Source of the DNA: Megaustenia siamemsis
Lineage: Eukaryota > Mollusca > Gastropoda > Stylommatophora > Ariophantidae
DNA: 64,000 nt
Assembly (NCBI GenBank): GCA_032433765.1
Contig: JAVIAB010000124.1
Coordinates: 92,126,845 to 92,190,844 of the forward strand
Direction: 5' to 3'
Positions 55,612 to 64,000 of the stretch are shown piece after piece. The notes below the pieces were generated by a model that did no database searches, was not told the DNA's origin, and worked only from the letters and a program-made list of their open reading frames with translations. Made by a program: the position numbers and the translations under genes. Within the stretch, counting starts at the first letter, position 1, and each line of letters starts with the position of its first letter.

Positions 55612-56795
55612 TTAAAACAATTCAGTATGAAGCACTTTGTTATATTCACAAAGAAACAACAAACCATATGTTATAACAGTTATTTGCAGATCATCATCTT
55701 TGCACTCCGAATATGTCCACAGGTGCTCAGATCTCCTCCTCAGCAAGTCCCGCAGTGTCCAGCGACTAACGACTCCAGTTATTTGTTGGTTGACAAGTCT
55801 TTTTACACCCCCATTAAGTTTCTTATTTCTGGCTGTGCCCATCATAACTCCCATCTCTTTCATCCGAAGGAGTGACGTGAACTCATGGTTATCGAAGTCA
55901 TGTGCCCTTCCCACATCTAGGAGGGCATTGATGATGTCCGCCTGATCCATTGGTTGACCGTCTTCAACAACAGCGCAGCTAGCCAACCTGTCCACTCTTT
56001 AATTTCCTCGTACACCCGCGTGTTAGGGGCGGAGATAAATGTGACCTTACGTATTTTTTACTTCTGCAATGACTCTACCTATTGCCTACGTAAAGAGCCC
56101 GCATCCGCCTTTCTTATTATGCTGATCGAATCACTTAGTATACAGGGGTAGGTGTAGTCTTGTGACTCTAACCAGATGAATGCCCTGGTCACTGCCATTA
56201 CCTTCATCGTCATGCTACTCATGGTCATAACGTATCCACCACTATTTTCCCGGAACTATTCTGCATGCCGAGCGTGCTATAAATGACTATGCATTCTTTT
56301 GATGTCGTATTACGGACCCGTCTGTATAGATGACTACATCTTCCTCATCGATGTTATCCAGGTGAGACCGTTGAAACCCCAGTTCCTTTCGTTGAGAGCG
56401 AAAGGAACTGGGGTCTGCACCTTAACCGCCGCATGTGTCTGCAAATCTTCATTGTCCCACGCAGTCATATCAAATATAGCTACCACCAATCTGTTACGTA
56501 CAAGGATGGTCTGCTTAATGTGCCATCTATTGCAGAAACAGTGAAATTCAGGGGCAATAACTGTCCTATCACCAAGAATCTTTTCTTGCATAATCATAAT
56601 ATCGGCACCGCAAAGTAGCTTAGCAGAAATGGGCCGTCGTTGATTTATGAAAGCACAGTTCCAGTATGTAACGCGCATGTACTTTAAACCTCTTGCACTT
56701 CGACCATTTCTTACACATTCCGGCACGTTTGTCTTATTTGCTTTCCTTCTTCGTTGTTGTAAAAGTTTAATTTGAATACTTCTTGTCGTCATAGT
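55612..56795 (-). mobile_element. Nimb/I-like LINE remnant, internally deleted
   Basis: The 5' part (minus strand 56792-56334) reads MRVTYWNCAFINQRRPI and ADIMIMQEKILGD, an APE endonuclease N-terminus. The 3' part (55995-55612) matches the end of the RNase-H-bearing LINE. RT is missing. Confidence 0.65.
56376..56414. repeat. Perfect 16-bp hairpin inside the LINE remnant
   Basis: ACCCCAGTTCCTTTCG and its exact complement are separated by 7 nt. Confidence 0.9.
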
Positions 56796-57109
56796 TGATT
56801 TTGTTGCTGAAAGACGATAATTGAAGATGGTCTTGTCAAATGCTCACTCGGTCACGCGGTCCATAACTTGTTCCACATTATAGACTTGCCTACTCCAGTG
56901 ATATTGCTCCTCGGCATGTGGATACGTGAGCTTTTTATTTTCTTCATTCAGAAACATACATGAATGAATTTACACTTCCTTGTCGAAGAACCGGCAAAAA
57001 GCAACCACCACCTTGGGTCGCATCAGAAGCGCAATTTAAAAAATAAATATAAGTATCCAAATAGCAAGATAGACCAACAAAGATTAAAATATCGTATGGT
57101 ACTGATATA

Positions 57110-57640
57110 ACTCCTCTCGATGCTAAGAAAAATTATTAATCTTCTTCTTCTTCTTTCCTTCCTCATTTGCCTTTCAGTGTCGAGGGGAGATATAATTTGC
57201 GGTCTTTTGCTCTTCTGTTTGCCTCTGCTGCTGTTATGTTTCCTAGAGCTTCTAGTATTACGTCGATCGATATTTTTCGTGGTCGACCCTTGGATCTGGT
57301 ATTCTCGCAACGTTTGTTGAGGGCTCGTTGTGTTGTGTTTTGATCTTTCTGCCGTGTCACGTGGCCAAACCATTTTATCTGTTGTTTCTTTATAAATCCT
57401 ATGGCAGGGGCTATTCTTAGCTTTTTTTTCTCAGTTCTTCATTTATGATCTTTTCTCTCAGACTTTTTCTATCATTCGTCTGACACATTTAATCTCAGTA
57501 GAGGTTATTTTTCTTATTGTTCTTGCATCTAGGGTCCAGGACTGGCATTGGTAGCACAACGTTGGGATGAAGATTGTATTGTAGAGTGCCCGTTTTGCCT
57601 CTAGAGTTATTTCCTTGTTGGACAATAGTGTTTGTAAATT
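57110..57640 (-). mobile_element. LINE 3' fragment, family D
   Basis: Minus strand matches 62620-63090: TSTEIKCVRRM, NKRCENTRSKGRPRK, ILEALGNITAAEANRRA. Confidence 0.7.
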
Positions 57641-57829
57641 GTGAATTTTAGGTGAATTACACTTTTATTTCTCAATGTAAACAGTAACATTTCTAGATAT
57701 TCTCTCCATTTCTGTGCAGAAGGATCCAAGTTCAGGTCCCAGAGCTGAAGACTTTCTTTCCTGGTTAATGTAGAGTACTTATTCTTACCTGGGACGACTG
57801 AAAGCACGTCAGTCTGCGAAAGAGAAATT

Positions 57830-58704
57830 CCTCACAACACCTCACGCGCTAACGTCAAAGCTATTTACGCCCACAATGAGTTATAGATAGCACTAAAATA
57901 CTAATATGTAGGAGGTGGTTATACAGTGCTTTTAACCAAATTGTGACCTTGCAGGATGGCAAGAACTATACATTCAATACCAGTTAGTAAAAGGATAAGA
58001 GCCATACAACTATAGAACAGATCCTCTTTAAGAAGGGAAGGAGAGGGGTGGTAGGCAGTCTAGAGGGTCGACCCCAGGAAACGAAAGACCTGTGTTCAAA
58101 TTCCATTAATGATTTAAAACAAATTATAGGAAAAATTAATCCGTTGTTTCTTTATGGCGTTCTCTCCCCTGATCTAATTGGTAGTGAGATACGATGGTCC
58201 TCTCAAAGAGCGACAATAAACAGTCGTTGCACACCCGCACATATATCAAATCTTCAAAACTCAGAGGCTTCAACACGGTATCTAAGATTATTATGATTTA
58301 TTCATGAAATAAAAGGCAGAAATTATATTCTGACATAAAACCCATAATGATTTCAATTTAAACGAACAGTACCTATTTAAAATTAGAGATTTGAACACAT
58401 GATACAATAGTCTCTCTAAAGTGTTGATTAAAATGTCTTAAACATGATATACCAAAATGTGATGTCTACATCCAGGTAATAAAGTTAGAATACAAATATA
58501 TAGTTAGAAAGCACGTTTTATTTTTTTGCTGCGCCAAATTATTTGCCAAAAAGCATAAATATATCTATAATTAGGGACTATTGAGACAAATTGCTTACTT
58601 TTTCAGAAGGAAACAATGTTACAAAGTAGAAGTCTTTAAAAAAACAGCATGGAATTAAACAGAATAATGCATTATTTAGTAATTGTGTTATTGTTATTGT
58701 TATT
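57830..58704. other. Distal 5' flank of gene 4, shared with gene 1
   Basis: AT-rich; blocks near 57905 and 58270 match gene 1 flank near 7140 and 7270. No gene. Confidence 0.45.
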
Positions 58705-58990
58705 GTTATGGAAGGCCCCGGTATCACTGCAAACGAATTAAAATCCATAATTGCTCAACCGTCCATGCCAGTGGAATCATCCGAATTACTAACTCATCTC
58801 CCAAACAAAGAAAAGTAGCTGTAGACCCTATCAACCGCACAGAAAGTGAAAACAGCTAACAGTTCCTTGTTATACGATATAATCGTAAACAATCGGGATA
58901 TCCAAACACGATCAAAACGGATGAAACACACAGCTCACGGTATGCACAGAGCACTTAACTCAGTAGCTCCTGCAACAAGCCGGATTTGAA
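58705..58990. repeat. Interspersed repeat R3, second copy
   Basis: Inverse of 29730-30029. Shares GGCCCCGGTATCACTGCAAA and the AATTAAAATCCATAATTGCTC block. Confidence 0.7.
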
Positions 58991-59760
58991 ATATGAGTAA
59001 ACTGTAACAATAATTTCAGACATAGCCTTCAATGGTTCCTGCCGCCTATCTACCATATTTGCCGGAAGTTCACGTCCCCCTGAAAATGTTGATCGTCATA
59101 TTTTTTTTTAATGTATAGGTTTGATGATGTTAGGACATTGTTTTTGACTCCAAATCCGAACATATCAAACACAGTTAGACGTGGGATTATCCCCGTCGCA
59201 TATCAAACAACAGACCGTGAGATCTCCCTGCAATGTGATTTTGTGAATTTATAAAGTACATGTTAAAATTATAAAATCACATGTCTACCCGGAAGCGAAG
59301 ACCCACGTCACAGCACCAGAGCTGAAAGTTGTCAGCGACCCACAGCTGATGGCTTGCGCCAGTATCGGTGAACCAGAACCATCAAGACTCTGCTCCACCT
59401 CTCTGTGGTGCCTCTTTTAACATACTAACCTGTCTAGTCTGGCCAAGCGAGTAGGGACCGAAAAGGGAAGACAACCCGGTACTCAAAAATGTCGTGCTGA
59501 AATCGGATGTGTTGGGCCGAAAGGTGCAAATATCACAGATATACTACAGGCCACTACACAACGCAGACACGCCCACTTAACGTCCTTTTAAAGGCGGATG
59601 ATGAAGAGATGTACTCTTTTAGTGATCAGGCGAACGCAGCAAGCAAGCAGCAAGCATGTCTGCCATCGATCTCACAGTAGCCCTCTTGAATCTAGACAGC
59701 ACCCTTCCTGACTAACGTGAAACTCCGAGAGTCATCCAGGCGCTACAAGGTCATGAACAA
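58991..59760. other. Unassigned, higher-GC stretch
   Basis: More GC-rich than its surroundings and probably an unrecognised repeat. No open frame of note. Confidence 0.3.
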
Positions 59761-61655
59761 AGCTCCGTCACTTCGCCAGTCAACATTAGCGTACTGCCGG
59801 TCTAGGGATATACGATGAGCCATTATGATAACGAAGCACACACAACAATGGCTGCGCCCATATATTCCGGATTACTCTAGTGAATGCAGCCTACAACGAA
59901 CGAAACACGGTGCAAAAAGTAATTTTGTTTCTCTCCCAGAATTAATCGATTCATTAATTTCATTTAATAATTTAATGCATTTTCATGCGCACTATTTTGT
60001 GTTGATATCCATCCAAAATTGTAGCCACTGATTCCTGCACGAGTATTAACAAGTGAGAACATTCATGTGAAAAATAATAAACGTACAAAGAGACAAACCA
60101 CACTTTTGTTGTACTTTCTTTGGAACTTCTTTTTGCGGTCACGTGAAAAATGTTTCTGGTATCAAATAATTGCTTTCTTTGCCAGTAAACGAGTTATATG
60201 CTTATTTTTATAACATATGATTACATTTTACAATTGTCATACGAATCTAAACTTTAATCAGCTAGTATGAGTGCAAAGCCAAACAATAAACATATAACAT
60301 ATATATAGTTTCTAGATAAATTAAAGAACTTGAGTAAAATGACCATTTCCATGTTGTGACCACTATTGTAAACACCTGTGAATCAGACAATTCAAGTAAC
60401 CGAAAGCGATACCTTAGACAAGCTACCCCTGCTTATGAGTACATGTTAGAATATCGAAATAGTCACCATTTGCCTACATACAGGATTTGTGTATTCACAG
60501 ACAATACATTAAAAGATGTCATATCATTTAGTAAGTCAAACATCTTAAAACAATTAAGGAACTTCACTAAACAAAAAAGAAACAAACAACGAATGAGAAA
60601 TGTTGAACAATAACTTTCTGAAAGCAATGTTATCTCAATATTGAAAATTAAAGATGAAGCGCCCTCGTTCTTCTCGCCTTGTATTGACGTTTGACCCAGT
60701 ATACACAACAGTTTTTTTAATAGAAATATCGAATTACTGCATAGGAAAGAACTCAAGCAATGTAAAGAAAAATGGTATTTTATTGACAGCAAAAAACAAA
60801 ACTGGACAAAGAACTTAGCTTAATAGAACAATACGTTTAGTAATGTTAATTATATAACAGGTTAGAATGCAACATTATATTTTCCCTACTTTGTATTTAG
60901 AGACAAAGCAATTTGTGACGATTAGCATAATGTTCTCTTTTAGTTTGTGTCATAGTCATCAAAGAGAAAATAAAGAACGTAATAATCTACATTCTATTGT
61001 AGCAGATGTCGAGATGTCAGTTTAAATTAACATTCATTATGTACTTTTACTGTAAATGTTGAAATCTATGTCACATTGAAGAAATAACGACTTTTTAGGA
61101 AAAACACATCAAAATGTCTACGAAAGGAGATATAATTTAATATTAACAAAATATGATGAATTATCATGTTATTAGAACGTGTACAGTAAACTCAAACGCA
61201 CACCGCTAATAGTGTTTATAAAATTTATTGCACTATGACAACGCATATTATGTGATAAACATTGTATTAAGCATTCATTTATGATTCACAAATTTCTGTA
61301 AATTGATGTTATTCAGAAAAAAACATTTATTGTAAAACATCAACATTAGTTGACCAATCCATTATATAGATTTAGAAACTTCGAGAAAATGTCCAAGAAA
61401 TGTAAGCTTGTACAACACATGGGATAAAAGAAGATAATTATTTTAAAATTTGTCTTTATGTAAATCGTCATTCAAAAAAGCTATTTTAAAAATATATGAA
61501 TGCAGTTTTCATATCTACAGTTTTTGTTTCCATAATAATCTACAGTGTGATTGAAAATACATTTTCTTTATGTATTGAACAGTGGCGTGGTAGTGTTTAG
61601 AAAAGGTTTTTATGTCACGAGCATTTTCTCATCGGTTTACTATCTGCTAGGATCA
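59761..61655 (+). other. 5' flank of gene 4, shared with genes 1 and 2
   Basis: Ordered homologous blocks to 9160-11157: a CCACTGATTC block near 60020, a TTATGAGTACA block near 60430, the HSE-like block at 61351 and TAAATCGTCATT near 61460. Confidence 0.55.
61351..61397 (+). promoter_or_regulatory. Conserved upstream block of gene 4 with HSE-like triplet
   Basis: Same block again. The core at 61375-61387 is GAAACTTCGAGAA, a perfect GAAnnTTCnnGAA triplet, ending about 260 nt before the ATG. Confidence 0.45.
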
Positions 61656-61830
61656 ATGTCACCCAGAGGCGACGCTGATTTTATTGGAGATGTTGTACGT
61701 ATTTATTCACATGTCGTTTACTCGGCGATATGTCAGATAATCAACATCTTCGGTATCGCCACCAATATAATCAACATCATCTGCTTTTTCAAGCTAGGAT
61801 TTGATGATTCTGTGAACATCAGTCTGTTAG
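61656..61830 (+). CDS. Chemosensory-type GPCR, gene 4, exon 1 only (gene continues past the right edge)
   Basis: This 175-nt exon encodes MSPRGDADF and the TM1 core with the IINIICF ending, then a phase-1 GTATGG donor, the best donor of the four. It is closest to gene 1 in both exon and flank. No exon 2 was found in the remaining 2.2 kb, which contains intron-1-like sequence with a (GA)n run, as in gene 2. Exons 2 and 3 are therefore expected beyond 64000. Whether the gene is intact cannot be told from this window. Confidence 0.78.
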
Positions 61831-62142
61831 GTATGGCCAGAGATTTATAAAAAAAAATAAGTGTACTGTAGCTTTACCTCATGAATTAAGAGAATCGCAT
61901 TGTACCATTGCATTGCATTGTATAATATAATATTATATTATATTTGTATTATATTATTACATCACTGTATTATATTATTACATGTATTACATACATTGGC
62001 TATATATGCAAGTTAACCAACCCATAAGAGACATAGGAGATTAACAAGCTTTTATTTGCAGACGATCAGGCACTAATTCATGGATAAATAGAAGACCAAA
62101 AATAACACTTAAACTAACTCAACAGCACAAGCACAGGCACAA

Positions 62143-62415
62143 AATCATCATCATCATCATCAAGTACCGGGCCTAGTGGCGTAGGTGATCATATCTCTCC
62201 ACAACATTCGATCTCGGCAGCTATTTATCATTTCTGTTGTTGACCTTCTGCCAAGCCATTCTCTTAAGCTGTCTTTTAATTTTTTCTCTTTGCCTCCCTC
62301 TGTCTCTTCGTCACTCAATTTTCCTAGTTGTTACAATATATTCAAGTTGTTCTCTTCTCATCACATGGCCAAAAAATGATGATTGTCTCTTCCTAACATT
62401 GGAAATTAGCTCTAT
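62143..62415 (-). mobile_element. LINE 3' fragment, family B, in intron 1 of gene 4
   Basis: ATCATC tail followed by GTAGGTGATCATATCTCTCC, as at 45569-45850. Confidence 0.75.
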
Positions 62416-63090
62416 TTAGGCACAAAATACAACATGAAAATCAACATCAACAAAATAGAGGTGATGACTGTTAGCGAAGATAAACAGAACATCAACATAA
62501 CTATAGAAAGCAAGCAACTAAAACAAGTAGAGGATTTCAAATATCTAGCAGTGACAAACAACAGAGATAGACTCAAGATGCATCAAAGCTTGTCAAATCA
62601 TTGGACAGCTATCAACCCTATTGTCCAATAAGGAAATAACTCTAGAGGCAAAACAGACACTGTACAATACAAATCTTCATCCCAATAGTGTGCTACCAAT
62701 GCCAGATCTTGACCCTAGTTCAATAACACTAAGAAAGATAACCTCTACTGAGATGAAATGTGTTAGACGAATGACAGGAAACAGTCTGAGAGACAAGATC
62801 AGAAATAAAGATTAAGAAAAAAGCTAGGAATAGCCCCCGCCATAGAATATATAAAGAAACAAAAGATAATTTGGTTTAGCCACGTGACAAAACAGAGTGA
62901 TTAAAACACAACACAACGAGCCTTCAATAAACGTTGCGAGAATATTAGACCCAAGGGTCGACCACAAAAAGGATGGATCAATGGAATATTAGAAGCACTA
63001 GGAAACATAACAGCAGTAGAAGCGAACAGAAGAGCAAACTTTGGCAAATTATCCTCGACGCTGAAAGGCAAATGAGGAGGGAAAGAATTA
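62416..63090 (+). mobile_element. LINE fragment, family D, post-RT region
   Basis: Reads NKIEVMTVSEDKQNI, LKQVEDFKYLAV, ITLEAKQTLYN, GRPQKGWINGILEALGNITA. Broken into three frames. Confidence 0.7.
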
Positions 63091-63281
63091 TTGTAACAAG
63101 CCTCTAAATGGTTTACCTACATTTGTATTACCATTGCCAAGGATTGTAACACTTTATGTAGACTTGCATCACTTCTAGTTTTCCTTACTTGTAATTGTTA
63201 TGCTGGGACTGTTAAGGTCCATAACGTTTTCAGGAATGCATTCTGGCTGAAACAAAAGTCCAGATATAGTATCGGAAAGAG

Positions 63282-63284
63282 AAT

Positions 63285-63336
<52 letters not shown>
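63282..63336. repeat. (GA)n microsatellite in intron 1 of gene 4
   Basis: Same place in the intron as the (GA)n of gene 2. Confidence 0.9.
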
Positions 63337-63341
<5 letters not shown>

Positions 63342-63649
63342 GAGAGATATTAAGTGACAATGATCGATGTGATATTTGTCATGTATAGTGCAACTTCAAA
63401 TATGTTGTTCAATCATTCGTCTTCTCTTTCTTGGCTACAGATCAATGAAAAAGTCAAAATATATCTCAACGAGATTCCTTCTATTTGTTTACCTTGTGGT
63501 TCATCTTTTCCAATATGTTCTAAGTCTAGTCTATACTTGTCATTACTATTTTCACTGTTCTCTGACAGGTTGTTCATGGTTTCCTTCCATATTTTTGTGT
63601 GTGTAGAATTTCAATGCAGTTTTTTGTGATTTTTAAAAATTCTTTAATA

Positions 63650-63962
63650 GTCCATGAGAAAAGTAACAAACAACACAAGAAGAGATAGAATACCAAATGA
63701 AACCATAAGAAAAATGGTAGGAACAAAACCCTGCCAAAAATATATAGAACAACAACAACTTAAATGGTTTGGTCAATCACCATCAAGGCCGTTCTTCTCG
63801 TGAATGCATGGAAAAAGACCAATAGGTAGACCCAGAAGAAGATGGATAGATGCAGTGACAGAGACATGTAACAACAAAGGAAAATACCTAATTCAGACAA
63901 TTCGAGCAGCTCAAGAACGACAAAAGGATATAAACGACGACACCTTTTAGGTATCAGTGAAA
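63650..63962 (+). mobile_element. LINE 3' fragment, family E, near the right edge
   Basis: Reads NTRRDRIPNETIRKMVGT, QQLKWFGQ, GKRPIGRPRRRWIDAV, AAQERQKDIND. One stop inside. Confidence 0.65.
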
Positions 63963-64000
63963 AGAGGAAAGAAAAAAGAAGAATAGTCCATATCCTAGCT

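Noticed and set aside
56950..57010. Short region resembling a coding end (GAAGAACCGGCAAAAAGCAACC)
   Set aside because: No frame longer than a few codons and no match to the LINE families nearby.
61551..61655. N-terminal extension of gene 4 (and a similar one at 11095 for gene 1)
   Set aside because: These extensions begin with TTG, and the ATGs at 61656 and 11158 align with the start of gene 2.
63175..63360. Open frame with repeated SLSLSL
   Set aside because: Translation of (GA)n.

Overview
The window looks like nuclear DNA of a heterobranch gastropod mollusc (a Biomphalaria-, Bulinus- or Aplysia-like snail or slug). The reasons are a tandem array of intron-containing rhodopsin-superfamily receptors of the gastropod chemosensory type, abundant RTE-like and Nimb/I-like LINE debris, tRNA-headed SINEs, AT-rich microsatellites, and GT-AG introns with AATAAA polyadenylation signals. 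Nothing is prokaryotic. The species cannot be named from the sequence.

The only host genes I can support are four members of one chemosensory GPCR cluster, all on the plus strand. Gene 1 is 11158-14689, gene 2 is 23165-31225, gene 3 is 41752-53579, and gene 4 has exon 1 at 61656-61830 with the rest beyond the right edge. Each complete gene has three exons: TM1, a phase-1 intron, TM2-TM3, a phase-0 intron, then TM4-TM7. Exon sizes are 175, 215 and 612 (621 in gene 3) nt, giving 333, 333 and 336 aa, with no stop or frameshift. Intron 2 grows from 1.7 to 5.8 to 8.2 kb through transposon insertion. Genes 1, 2 and 4 also share blocks of 5' flank reaching about 4 kb upstream. These include a 13-bp element that reads as a heat-shock-element-like triplet in genes 1 and 4 and as a one-base variant in gene 2.

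The rest is repeats. Region 1-5.7 kb holds a LINE fragment, two 23-bp minisatellites, a 330-bp palindrome with tRNA-like arms, a pyrimidine-rich satellite and a repeat with a hammerhead-ribozyme-like core. Region 5.8-11 kb is the 5' flank of gene 1 with SINEs and a Nimb-like remnant. Region 15-23 kb has RTE-like fragments, SINEs and the flank of gene 2. Intron 2 of gene 2 (24.8-30.6 kb) holds two related satellite arrays, SINEs and LINE pieces. Region 31.8-40.9 kb is a stack of LINEs: a minus-strand RTE-like element sits inside a plus-strand RTE-like element, which sits inside an older LINE fragment, with target-site duplications supporting both steps. An RT-RNase H element follows.

Intron 2 of gene 3 (44.7-53.0 kb) contains a Merlin-type DNA transposon (50304-52262) with long terminal inverted repeats and a transposase broken by one frameshift. 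It also contains the transposon's deletion-derived MITE (44974-45339, perfect 8-bp TSD), a mosaic LINE and about 1.1 kb of (TATAA)n. Just after the transposase stop codon lie two perfect histone-mRNA-type stem-loops and one variant, the most unusual signal in the window. Region 53.6-61.6 kb is the flank of gene 4 with Nimb-like and RTE-like remnants, and 61.8-64 kb is intron 1 of gene 4 with further LINE pieces. LINE family letters A-F and repeat names are my own working labels.
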